Made by a program: the position numbers and the translations under genes. A stretch of 64,000 bases of DNA from Pyxidicoccus parkwaysis (GTDB lineage: Bacteria; Myxococcota; Myxococcia; Myxococcales; Myxococcaceae), in the NCBI RefSeq assembly GCF_017301735.1, contig NZ_CP071090.1:1-64000 (forward strand). The letters run 5' to 3'. Within the stretch, counting starts at the first letter, position 1, and every line of letters starts with the position of its first letter. Under the pieces are notes generated by a model. That model did not search any database and had not been told where the DNA came from. It worked only from the letters and a program-made list of their open reading frames with translations. Shown here piece after piece: positions 52,678 to 60,531 of the stretch.

Positions 52678-55404
52678 TCACCAGAGGGTCTGCTTCGTCC
52701 CCGTCGGGATGCCCTCGAGCAGCTTCTCCAGCCCCTCGCGCACCTTGCGCAGCAGCTCCAGCAGGGGCTCCATTCCGCCCGGGGTGCCGGGTGATGGAAT
52801 GAAGGGCATCGCGAGCGGCTCCAGGCGCAGCACGTCCCAGACGTGGGGCATGTTCATGGCGTAGAGCTTCGCGTCCAGCTCGCGCAGGGGAGCCAGCTCC
52901 GCCAGCTCGTTCTGCTCGGGGTCCCAGATGTGGCAGTACTCGCCAATGGGCGTCATCCGGAACTCTGGCGTGTCCTTGATGACCTCCCGGTCGCCGAGCA
53001 AGGGAAGTATCCGGTTGCGCACCGGGGCTGGCGGGGCCGGGTGGGGCACCAGGTCATGCTTGAAGAGGTAGTGGTCGATGATGGCGTTGACGGCATGGCG
53101 CGCGGACTCGTTCGCCGCCTCCATGGTCGTCATGCGCGTGAAGGTCTTGAGATAGGTGCCGGCGAAGACGAGCTTGTTCCAGTGCACCGGATAGCCGCCG
53201 TGCGCGGCCTGCCACAGGGCGGCGCTGAGGGGCATCTGCGCGGGGGGCGGCGGAGGGCGGAGCGGGTCCCATGGCTCGGTGCCCGGCCGGTTGTCCCAGT
53301 CCCCCATGATGGGGATGAGGTAGGGAGCCAGGTTCCGCTTCGGCCGCTCCACGCGCGTCGTCGGGTCGGTCTCGAACCCGATGAACCGGTCCAGCGTGTA
53401 CCAGGCGGGAGCCGGCAACGCGAAATCGTACGGGGCCGCGTTGGGCAGCGGCAGCCCGTGCAGCTCGGTGGCCTGGCGGATCTGCTCCCACACCGCGTGG
53501 GCGAGCTCGTCCCGCGAGCAGTCCGCGGGGCTCGTCTGACCTTCGAGGAACCAGTTGCCGATGTCCACGCTGAGCACCGCGCCGTAGCCGTTGCGGTCGA
53601 ACGTGGGGGGCACGGCCCAGTACTGCTGGCTGTTGATGGCGGACAGGCCCCACGGCGCGTCGAGGAAATAGATGTAGCCCTCGGCGAGGCGGAAGGCGGC
53701 GGGGAAGAAGAACTGGATGCCGGTGAGCGTCTGGAAGCGGTCCCAGGGCACCTGGCCGGGGAACGCGTCCTTCACGCGCTCCTGTGGCTCACCCGTCTCG
53801 CGCGGCCTGACGGGGACCTTCGAGGTGAAGCCCCGCAGCTTCTCGATGACGCCGATGGGCTCCAGGTTCTGGGTCACCGTCTCGGCGGTCGCCGCGTCGG
53901 TGGCGATGATGTAGTAATCCACATCCTCCGTTGCGGGTGGCTCCACTTTAGGAGTGCCCACGGAGGAGTCGTAGACCACCGCGTCCGGCACATCCTTGAG
54001 CGCGTTCTTCGCCTGCCAGTAGGGCGTGAGCCTTCCCTTCTTGTCGAATAGCAGTCGAGTCAGCTTGCCCGCGTAGAACTCCACCTTGAGGTACTCGCGC
54101 AGGTAGCGGCGCCACGGGCGGAACCACGCCACGGTGGTGGGGCCGTTGAGGGTGCCGTCCGTCTTGGGCAGGGGCAGCAGGTTGTTGAGGTAGAGCTGCA
54201 CCAGGGTGTTGCCGTTGGTGCGCGCATCACCCCACGTGCTGTCGAAGGCGGCGAGCACGCGTGGGGCGAACTGCATGTCGCGCTTGAAGGCGTCGCTGTA
54301 CTGGTAGCGGCGGGTGTTCGCCTTCGCGTCGTAGCCCTCCAGGTACTCCCACCAGGAGAGCTTCTCGTACTCGGCCTTGCGGCGCTCCGAGCAGGTGGAC
54401 ATGTAGCGCCACAGGCGCAGGGTGAACTGCGCGGTGTCCGTGGCCGGGTAGCCCGAGTCGGCCAGGTCCCGCAGCTCCTGGAGCATCTCGACGGGGCGGG
54501 AGGGCGGCGCGCGGCGGAGGAAGCGGATGCGGCGGCCCTGCGCGGCGATGCCGTAGAAGCTGGAGGGGACGAGGTTGTCGTAGACGGTGCGGCCGGTGAG
54601 CCGGTTGTTCTCGTCGAGGATGGGGGTGTCCATCATCGTGGCGAAGAGGTGGCGGTAGTACGAGGGGAAGAAGCGGAAGCCGTGCTCGCCGGGCAGGAAG
54701 TGCACCAGCTCCAGCCACAAGCCCGTCCCGCCTGCCGGAGGAGGGAGCGGCTCCATGGCCTTCAGGTCCGCCTCGAGCTCGCGGGCCTCCTCCCGGTCCA
54801 GGAGGATGACGCGCTCGGGGTCGAGCTTCAGCACGCCGGGATACGGGTCCGTCGTCATGTACCGGTGGAGCGCTTGTGCGTTGCGCCTGAGCCGCTGACC
54901 CGCTTCCTGCCCTTCGTCGACACCCGAGGGGAGGCGGACGTGGAGCACGCCCTGGCCCTCGCCACGGTTGAAGAAGCCGCAGTCGCGCAGGAACTTCTGC
55001 ACCAGCTCGAGCACATTCGTGGGGACGTTGCTCGTTCCCTCGCCCGCGTCGAAGTCCGGGCGGTACGGCAGGAAGGCCCGGTTCGACTCGGGTGTGGAGT
55101 CGCTCTCAGGCGCGAAGTTTCCTCGCGCACCCCAATTCACTCGGAGGAACTGCGTGCGCGCCAGTCCCCCCACGGCCATCCGGCGCTCCACGGGCAGCGG
55201 GAGCCCTTCGAGCTGTCCCGTCTCGTCGCACTCCTGCGCGGGCTCGATGACGCGCACCCGGAAGCCCCGGAGCGCCAGCTCATGCGCGGCGGTGAGCCCG
55301 GCGATGCCTCCGCCGTAGATGTGGACGCGGGCAATGCCCTTGCGGGCGGGAGGGTTTCCCTCGGTGCCGCCCGCGGCGGGCGCGGTGGTGGATTGGGGCT
55401 TCAT
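52678..55404 (-). CDS. Large FAD-dependent oxidoreductase, tandem paralogue 4
   Basis: A 908-residue paralogue, the first of the four to be transcribed. A 25-residue Pro/Ala/Gly-rich leader precedes RVHIYGGGIAGLTAAHELAL. The desaturase-like FLPGEHGFRFFPSYYRHLF block is near residue 235 and NLVPSSFYGIAAQGRRIRFL follows; the C-terminal FAGTYLKTFTRMTTMEAANE is intact. The start at 55404 is chosen over a longer frame because homology among the paralogues begins there. It lies 6 bases after the SCP2-like gene, so their translation is likely linked. Confidence 0.85.
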   Translation of the reverse strand: MKPQSTTAPAAGGTEGNPPARKGIARVHIYGGGIAGLTAAHELALRGFRVRVIEPAQECDETGQLEGLPLPVERRMAVGGLARTQFLRVNWGARGNFAPESDSTPESNRAFLPYRPDFDAGEGTSNVPTNVLELVQKFLRDCGFFNRGEGQGVLHVRLPSGVDEGQEAGQRLRRNAQALHRYMTTDPYPGVLKLDPERVILLDREEARELEADLKAMEPLPPPAGGTGLWLELVHFLPGEHGFRFFPSYYRHLFATMMDTPILDENNRLTGRTVYDNLVPSSFYGIAAQGRRIRFLRRAPPSRPVEMLQELRDLADSGYPATDTAQFTLRLWRYMSTCSERRKAEYEKLSWWEYLEGYDAKANTRRYQYSDAFKRDMQFAPRVLAAFDSTWGDARTNGNTLVQLYLNNLLPLPKTDGTLNGPTTVAWFRPWRRYLREYLKVEFYAGKLTRLLFDKKGRLTPYWQAKNALKDVPDAVVYDSSVGTPKVEPPATEDVDYYIIATDAATAETVTQNLEPIGVIEKLRGFTSKVPVRPRETGEPQERVKDAFPGQVPWDRFQTLTGIQFFFPAAFRLAEGYIYFLDAPWGLSAINSQQYWAVPPTFDRNGYGAVLSVDIGNWFLEGQTSPADCSRDELAHAVWEQIRQATELHGLPLPNAAPYDFALPAPAWYTLDRFIGFETDPTTRVERPKRNLAPYLIPIMGDWDNRPGTEPWDPLRPPPPPAQMPLSAALWQAAHGGYPVHWNKLVFAGTYLKTFTRMTTMEAANESARHAVNAIIDHYLFKHDLVPHPAPPAPVRNRILPLLGDREVIKDTPEFRMTPIGEYCHIWDPEQNELAELAPLRELDAKLYAMNMPHVWDVLRLEPLAMPFIPSPGTPGGMEPLLELLRKVREGLEKLLEGIPTGTKQTLW

Positions 55405-55409
55405 GGGAT

Positions 55410-55862
55410 TCACCTCGCGGTGGAATGAGCTGAAGGAACGTCCTCGCGGCACACGGCGCGCAGCCGCGAGAGCAGCGAGGGAAACGAGGGACAGCGCACG
55501 GCCCCGTGGACGTAGGTGACGAGCCCCTCGTGCAGCGCCATCAGCGAGGGCAGGGTGCCCATCACCTCCAGCGCGTCCGTGAGCACGGCATGGGTGAGCG
55601 ACAGGCGCGCGTCCAGCACGTCACCGATGACGTTCCGGCCGGTGAGCAGCAGCGCGTCCGCCTCGGGGCCCACGGGCTCCACCCGTGCGCGGTCCGCCGT
55701 GAAGGCGAGGTGGAAGCGCTCCGTGCCCACGCATACCTCGAGCCTGCGCCCCGCGAGCTGGGTGCACATGCGCGAGTGCAGTGCGGGCTGCTCGCGCGCG
55801 AGCGCCGTGAAGGACTCGGCGAGGAGCTGGCCCACGGGGCCTTCAGTCGCGGATGAGCTCAT
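55410..55862 (-). CDS. SCP2-like lipid-binding protein
   Basis: A 150-residue protein whose central part (about 20-130) fits a sterol carrier protein 2 fold: alternating strands such as RRLEVCVGTERFHLAFTADR and ARVEPVGPEADALLLTGRNV, then a helix DVLDARLSLTHAVLTDALEV and a final VTYVHGAVR. SCP2 proteins shield hydrophobic lipids or isoprenoids. Between a CrtC-like protein and flavoproteins it would plausibly hold or pass on the pathway intermediate. The family match is by shape rather than a strict motif, so it is moderate. It overlaps the upstream gene by 20 bases. Confidence 0.65.
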   Translation of the reverse strand: MSSSATEGPVGQLLAESFTALAREQPALHSRMCTQLAGRRLEVCVGTERFHLAFTADRARVEPVGPEADALLLTGRNVIGDVLDARLSLTHAVLTDALEVMGTLPSLMALHEGLVTYVHGAVRCPSFPSLLSRLRAVCREDVPSAHSTAR

Positions 55863-56910
55863 GGACTCCGGTCGCCTCCCATTCGAAGGGTTCTCCGCCG
55901 ATGCACCCGCGCGACACGACGCGGCCGCTGAGCTCGTTGAGGACGGACACGGTGCAGGGCTCGCACTCGCCGGGGGTGATGACCTGGGCCAGTTCCTCTG
56001 CGGCGAAGCGGAGGTGGAAGGTGTCTCCGCCCGCGTCCACGCTCAGCTCCGTGCTCGCGGGCAAATCGCATGCGGTGCCTGGTGCGAGCAGCGCCATCTC
56101 CGGCGGGACGGTGAGGCGGCGCGTGGGCAGGAAGTGGCCCTGGTGGAGGAGGCGGATGTCGCGGTCCCGGAAGGTGCGCACCGCGCCGCCGCTCCTCCAG
56201 AGGAAGAGGGACTGGTAGCGCACGCGCGTCCTGCGCCGGTCCGTCATGCGGGCGAAGACGGCGCTCCACGGGTGCGCGGCGTCGGCGGGTAGCGCGTGGG
56301 CCCACTCCCAGGAGAAGTCGCCGCCCCAGCGGAAGTGGCCCCAGTTGTGGTCGTGGTACGCGGGCGCTCTGTCCACCGGGTGCGTGCGTCCGCCGAGGGT
56401 GACGGTGCCGCGCGCCTCCAACCGTGGGACGACGACCCACGAGAGGTGCTCTCCCGGAGCGAGCGGGTGGTTGGTGAAGAGGAGGGGCCGCATGGTGGGC
56501 ACCAGCTCCAGCTCGGCGGACAGTGCGTGCTCGCGGAGGGAGAGGGCGAGGAGGTAGCGGCCCTGCTCGAAGCGCAGCGTGTTGGCGCCGAAGCGCGCGT
56601 CGATGCGGCCGGGGAGGACGTGCACCTCGGAGTCGGGGAAGCGCTCCATGCCGCCGGACCACGTGTCGCTGCGGATGAGCACCGTGAGCCGCGCCACCTC
56701 CGCGCGCCGGACGTCGAGGGCCCACGGGTCGTCCTGGAGGCTGAAGTTGACGAGCAGGTGCGCGGGCCCGGCGTTGACGAGGAAGTACTGCCATTCCTTG
56801 TGCCCGCCCCGGCCGCCGAGCCGCGCGGGTGAGCGTCGGAAGTAGTCGAGCCGGGGCAGCAACTCCGCGAGCTCCCGCGTGAGCCCGGCATGCGGTTGCT
56901 CGCGCCGCAT
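55843..56910 (-). CDS. CrtC/lipocalin-like protein (carotenoid 1,2-hydratase family)
   Basis: A 355-residue beta-rich protein. The motif AYHDHNWGHFRWGGDFSWEW (about 184-203) matches the YHDHNWG signature of the carotenoid 1,2-hydratase (CrtC) and lipocalin-like AttH group. Upstream are strand blocks such as EWQYFLVNAGPAHLLVNFSL and PLLFTNHPLAPGEHLSWVVV. CrtC adds water across a terminal isoprene double bond. Here the same fold may hydrate, or merely bind, a linear isoprenoid product. No signal peptide is seen. It lies 3 bases after the preceding gene and overlaps the SCP2-like gene. Confidence 0.75.
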   Translation of the reverse strand: MRREQPHAGLTRELAELLPRLDYFRRSPARLGGRGGHKEWQYFLVNAGPAHLLVNFSLQDDPWALDVRRAEVARLTVLIRSDTWSGGMERFPDSEVHVLPGRIDARFGANTLRFEQGRYLLALSLREHALSAELELVPTMRPLLFTNHPLAPGEHLSWVVVPRLEARGTVTLGGRTHPVDRAPAYHDHNWGHFRWGGDFSWEWAHALPADAAHPWSAVFARMTDRRRTRVRYQSLFLWRSGGAVRTFRDRDIRLLHQGHFLPTRRLTVPPEMALLAPGTACDLPASTELSVDAGGDTFHLRFAAEELAQVITPGECEPCTVSVLNELSGRVVSRGCIGGEPFEWEATGVHELIRD

Positions 56911-56912
56911 GG

Positions 56913-57233
56913 TCAGCGCAGCAGCTCCCGGAGTCCGACTTCCGCGTGCGAGGTACCGGAGTGCGCGCCATGGGGCCGTGCAGGGTCCTCCGCGCGGATG
57001 GGCACGAGCGCGGAGAGCAGCCGCTCCCGCAGTGCGATGAGCCCGAGCACGAGGTACGGCAATCGCTCCCCACCAGAGGGCCCCTCCCGCGCGGGCGCTG
57101 GGCCCTCGGAGACAGGCCCCGGCGCGGGCAGCAACGCGTCGAGCCGCCGCAGGCCGGAGACGAGCCCGAGCAGCAGCAGCACGGGCAGGTTCTCGTCGCA
57201 GTAGTCCTCACGGATGTCATCGAGGCTCGCCAT
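56913..57233 (-). CDS. Unrecognised small protein of the isoprenoid-like operon
   Basis: A 106-residue protein beginning MASLDDIREDYCDENLPVLL, with two weakly hydrophobic helices (LPVLLLLGLVSGLRRLDALL and LPYLVLGLIALRERLLSALV) separated by a Pro/Gly/Glu loop. The pair of similar helices suggests an internal repeat or a helical hairpin, possibly membrane-associated. No family is recognised. The ATG at 57233 overlaps the end of the upstream gene by 17 bases, and the stop lies 3 bases before the CrtC-like gene, so it is an integral operon member. Confidence 0.6.
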   Translation of the reverse strand: MASLDDIREDYCDENLPVLLLLGLVSGLRRLDALLPAPGPVSEGPAPAREGPSGGERLPYLVLGLIALRERLLSALVPIRAEDPARPHGAHSGTSHAEVGLRELLR

Positions 57234-57756
57234 GCCGGGGCTCACCTCCGGGGGAGTCAGCGGGCGACGCCCGCGCGGCGGCGAGGTTGGGGGACTCCGC
57301 GCTCCGCAGCAGCGCGTCCAGCCACGCGGTGGGCAGCACGGTGTTCGGGTCCTCCTCCAACATGTCGAGCCCGAGCGCTCCCCACAGCGCGCTCGCATGC
57401 CGCATCAGCGGAGACGCGGCGAGCGCCGTCGCCCACGTCCGTCCCTCCGGCGTGGCCGCGAAGCGCCGTCCCTCGGCCACCAGCGCGGAGAAGGCCGCCT
57501 GCGCCGCGATGGGGTGCTGGAGCAGCAACAGCCGGGCCCGCTGCACGAGCGCCGCCACGTCGCCTGCTTGCGGAGGCGCTCCGATGGCGTCCGGGGACGC
57601 GCCTCCCAGGCCCGAGCCGCCCGGGGACAACGAGCCCTGGAGGAGCACGCGATGGATGCGGTGCAGTTCCTCCCAGATGAAGGAGCGCACGCGCAGCGGG
57701 TCCAGCCCCGCGGGTGTCATCGGCGTGCCCAGCAGCAGTCGCAGCAGCTCGTCCAC
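57217..57756 (-). CDS. Unrecognised protein of the isoprenoid-like operon
   Basis: A 179-residue, mostly helical protein starting MDELLRLLLGTPMTPAGLDP. A Gly/Ser-rich loop near 45-58 separates an N-terminal helical part from a longer Ala/Leu-rich part (VQRARLLLLQHPIAAQAAF, ATALAASPLMRHASALWGAL). No motif or known family was identified, and the C-terminus is low complexity. It lies between the polyprenyl synthase and the small protein, with overlap on the latter; it may be an adaptor or accessory subunit, which is a guess. Confidence 0.6.
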   Translation of the reverse strand: MDELLRLLLGTPMTPAGLDPLRVRSFIWEELHRIHRVLLQGSLSPGGSGLGGASPDAIGAPPQAGDVAALVQRARLLLLQHPIAAQAAFSALVAEGRRFAATPEGRTWATALAASPLMRHASALWGALGLDMLEEDPNTVLPTAWLDALLRSAESPNLAAARASPADSPGGEPRHGEPR

Positions 57757-57768
57757 GGAACACCCTCC

Positions 57769-58944
57769 TCAACGGACTCGCGCCAGCACGTAGGCCACCA
57801 GGGAGTCGAGCAGCCGCCGATGCGCGGACTCGGGCAGCCACGCATGGCACGCCGCCAGCCGCTGCTCCGCGTCCTCCGCCCACTTCCGGGCCACGCCCTG
57901 CGCATGCTCCAGGCTGCCCTGGCGCTCGATGAGGGACAGCAGCAGGCGCACGTCGGCCTCGGTCTTCACCGGCCCGCGTGAGCCGTGCGTCCACAGCGCT
58001 TCCCTCAGCCGCGTCTCTCCGCGCGGAGTCAGCGCCCCTTCCTCCACCAACTCCGAGAGCAGCGCTCCGAGCCCACTCACGGGCCTGGAGGGTGACTCGG
58101 TGCCGGGCTCGTCCGGGCGGGGCAGGCGGAGGATGCGAGCGACCTCCTGGCGCTCCGGCCCGGAGGCGCCGCGCAGCATGTGCAGCAGCATCAACGTGCG
58201 CTTCCCCTCCCAGAGGTCGCCGGCGATTTCCTTGCCGTAGTCCGACTCCTGGCCGCGCAGGTTGAGGACGTCGTCCTGGATTTGAAAGGCGATGCCGAGC
58301 GAGCGCGCGAAGGCCGAGAGCGCGTCGATGCGCTCCTGTGGCGCCCGAGCGGTGATGGCACCGACGATGACGGGAGTGATGAAGCTGTACCAGGCCGTCT
58401 TCTGCTCCACCATCCGGACGTAGTCGTCATCCGTGACGTCGAGCACGCCGCCGCGAATCCACTCCAACTCCAGCGACTGGCCCTCCACCGACTCGCGCGT
58501 CATCCGCGCCACGGCCTGGAGGATGCGCAGCGCCGGCCCCAGCCCGAGCACCGCCACGTTGTCGAGCAGCGGCTGCAGCGCGAGGGCCAGCATGGCGTCC
58601 CCCACGTTGACGGCGATGGGCAGCCCATGCGTGCGGTGCAGCGTGGGGCCCCCGCGCCGCATCAGCGAGCCGTCCTCGATGTCGTCGTGGATGAGGAACG
58701 CGTTGTGGAAGAGCTCCAGCACCGCCGCCGAGCGCACCACCGCGTCCAGCTTCCCGCCCAGCGCCCGGCACGTGGCGATGCACAGGGCCGGTCTCAGCCC
58801 CTTGGCCTCACGCAGTGGGTAGTCCAGCATCAGCGCGTAGAGCGGTGACGCCTCTCGCTGCTCGGCGGGGATGATGCGCTGGATTTCCTGGAGGGCGAGG
58901 ACGCGGCAGTCCTCGAGGTAGCCCAGCAGCTCCTCCGAACCCAT
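57769..58944 (-). CDS. Polyprenyl diphosphate synthase
   Basis: A 391-residue trans-isoprenyl diphosphate synthase. AGGGAG lies 8 bases before the ATG. The IPP-binding region is EAKGLRPAL (about 46-54). The first Asp-rich motif is LIHDDIEDGSLMRRGGPTLH with DDIED at 87-91. The second is FQIQDDVLNLRGQESDYGKE, in which DDVLN replaces the usual bacterial DDxxD, a pattern seen in eukaryotic-type GGPP synthases. About 90 extra C-terminal helical residues exceed the normal 300-residue size. As the first gene, it probably supplies the linear C15-C20 or longer diphosphate for the operon; chain length cannot be fixed from sequence. Confidence 0.9.
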   Translation of the reverse strand: MGSEELLGYLEDCRVLALQEIQRIIPAEQREASPLYALMLDYPLREAKGLRPALCIATCRALGGKLDAVVRSAAVLELFHNAFLIHDDIEDGSLMRRGGPTLHRTHGLPIAVNVGDAMLALALQPLLDNVAVLGLGPALRILQAVARMTRESVEGQSLELEWIRGGVLDVTDDDYVRMVEQKTAWYSFITPVIVGAITARAPQERIDALSAFARSLGIAFQIQDDVLNLRGQESDYGKEIAGDLWEGKRTLMLLHMLRGASGPERQEVARILRLPRPDEPGTESPSRPVSGLGALLSELVEEGALTPRGETRLREALWTHGSRGPVKTEADVRLLLSLIERQGSLEHAQGVARKWAEDAEQRLAACHAWLPESAHRRLLDSLVAYVLARVR

Positions 58945-59136
58945 TGGCCCGTCTCCCTGCGTGTCTCGGGGAGGGGGAAGGTGGCACCTCGCTCCGGATT
59001 GAGGAGGAGTCCCGGGGTCGGGAACCGTGTCTGGAATCGCGCAGCGACTGAGGGGGTAGGGCGGGTCCAGGGGGACTATGGGGCCATGGGCTCTCCCGGT
59101 TAGTCTCCTGCTCGACTCCTACCGGAATTTTCTTTC
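58945..59136. promoter_or_regulatory. Divergent promoter region, polyprenyl synthase/acyltransferase
   Basis: 192 bases that must contain the promoter of the nine-gene minus-strand operon and that of the plus-strand acyltransferase. The 25 bases before the acyltransferase are AT-richer (GGAATTTTCTTTC). No hexamer pair is convincing, and no operator repeat was found. Confidence 0.45.
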
Positions 59137-60309
59137 ATGAGCGCGTCACCACACCCCACCTCACAGTACCGCCCGGACCTGGACCTCATCCGGTTCGTCG
59201 CCATCATCCTGGTCCACGTCCACCACGTGGGGCTCATCTTCGGGCCCTTCTGGTGGATTGTGAAAAGCCCCGTCGAGCTGACGGTGCTGAAGAACCCCAT
59301 GCTCGCGGCGGGGCAGGTGCGGCTGCCGCTGATTCTGCTCATCTCCGGCGTGGCCACCGCGTATGCGTTCCGCCAGCGCTCGTTGAAGGCGCTGATGGGG
59401 GACCGGGCGAAGCGCCTGCTGGTGCCGCTGCTGTTCGGCGTCTTCTTCATCACCCCGCCGCAAATCTACATCGAGCGGCTCATCACGGGGCGCGTCCAGG
59501 GCAGCTTCCTGGAGTTCTGGCCGTCCGTCCTGGAGTTCGTCCCGTGGCCCAAGGGCAGCCTGAGCTGGCACCACCTGTGGCTGCTCTGCTACCTGTTCCT
59601 CTACAACGTGCTGATGCTGCCGCTGTACGCGTGGCTGCGCACGGAGAGCGCCCAGCGCTTCTGCGCCGCCTTCGAGGCGTGGGTGACGCGCGGGGTGAAT
59701 GTCTGGCTGCTGTTCCTTCCGTCGGCGCTCATCCGCATCTCCCTGGACCGCTACGTCCCGGCGAACATGGCGCTCATCAACGACTACTGGCTGTTCAGCC
59801 ACCTGCTCTCTTTCTTCGTCCTCGGAAACTTCCTCGGGCGCAGCCCGCGCTTCTGGGACTACCTGGTGGAGAAGCGCAAGGTGATGATGGTGGTGGCGGT
59901 CATCACCGGCGCCGCCATCCTTCCGGACATCAGCCGCCCCTTCTGGGTGTCCATGATGATGTACTGCCTCGCCGGGTGGAGCTTCATGCTGGCGGCGCTC
60001 GCGTGGGCGCGCACGCTCGTCACGGTGACGAAGCCGTGGCTGAAGTACGTCCGGGACAGGGCCTTCCCGTTCTACATCCTCCACGAGCTGGTGCTGGTGG
60101 TGCTCGCCTATCCGCTGTTGAAGCTGCCGATGGGCCCGTGGGTGCTCTTCGCGCTCATCACCGTCGTCACGATTCTGGCGACGTGGGCGCTGACGGAGTT
60201 CTTCTTCCGGGTGCCCTTCCTGCGCCCCCTCGTCGGCCTGAAGTACCGCCAGTCACCGCGCGCGACCGTCGCGGAGCCGCAGCCCGCGCTGAGCCCGCCC
60301 GCGGTGTGA
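59137..60309 (+). CDS. Acyltransferase 3 family membrane protein
   Basis: A 390-residue polytopic protein with about ten helices. The N-terminal YRPDLDLIRFVAIILVHVHH carries the Arg and His typical of the family's first helix, followed by PLILLISGVATAYAFRQRSL and GDRAKRLLVPLLFGVFFITP. The C-terminus is hydrophilic and Pro/Ala-rich. Acyltransferase-3 proteins transfer acetyl, succinyl or longer acyl groups to sugars, lipids or antibiotics. Divergent placement next to the polyprenyl synthase suggests it might decorate the pathway product, but it could be independent. Confidence 0.88.
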   Translation: MSASPHPTSQYRPDLDLIRFVAIILVHVHHVGLIFGPFWWIVKSPVELTVLKNPMLAAGQVRLPLILLISGVATAYAFRQRSLKALMGDRAKRLLVPLLFGVFFITPPQIYIERLITGRVQGSFLEFWPSVLEFVPWPKGSLSWHHLWLLCYLFLYNVLMLPLYAWLRTESAQRFCAAFEAWVTRGVNVWLLFLPSALIRISLDRYVPANMALINDYWLFSHLLSFFVLGNFLGRSPRFWDYLVEKRKVMMVVAVITGAAILPDISRPFWVSMMMYCLAGWSFMLAALAWARTLVTVTKPWLKYVRDRAFPFYILHELVLVVLAYPLLKLPMGPWVLFALITVVTILATWALTEFFFRVPFLRPLVGLKYRQSPRATVAEPQPALSPPAV

Positions 60310-60365
60310 CGCGGGGAGCAGGAGTCGCGAGCACGGCGACTGCGCTCCGGCTCGCGCTCACATTG

Positions 60366-60521
60366 GCTCGCCCGAGAGGGCGAGCTCAGATGGGTTCGCC
60401 CGAGAGGGCGAGCTCAGATGGGTTCGCCCGAGAGGGCGAGCTCAGATGGGTTCGCCCGAGAGGGCGAGCTCAGATGGGTTCGCCCGAGAGGGCGAGCTCA
60501 GATGGGTTCGCCCGAGAGGGC
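60366..60521. repeat. 28-bp tandem repeat array of GAGA-loop hairpins
   Basis: About five and a half head-to-tail copies with an exact 28-base period (GAGCTC at 60382, 60410, 60438, 60466 and 60494). Each unit carries TTCGCCCGAGAGGGCGAG, an 8-bp stem closed by a GAGA tetraloop. The first copy has CTCGCCC instead of TTCGCCC, which makes the stem perfect. Copies are otherwise identical, implying recent expansion by slippage or unequal crossing-over. There are no spacers, so it is not a CRISPR. Confidence 0.9.
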
Positions 60522-60531
60522 AGGCATGCAA

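Noticed and set aside
44737..58944. Known carotenoid gene cluster
   Set aside because: No phytoene synthase, lycopene cyclase or ordinary CrtI-size desaturase is present, and the flavoproteins are about 900 residues with extra modules.
59021..59050. ECF-type promoter GGAACC with downstream CGAC upstream of the acyltransferase
   Set aside because: The -35-like GGAACC is present, but no acceptable -10 motif lies at 16-17 bases; one hexamer is expected by chance.
60366..60521. CRISPR array
   Set aside because: The 28-base repeats abut directly with no variable spacers and there are no cas genes in the window.
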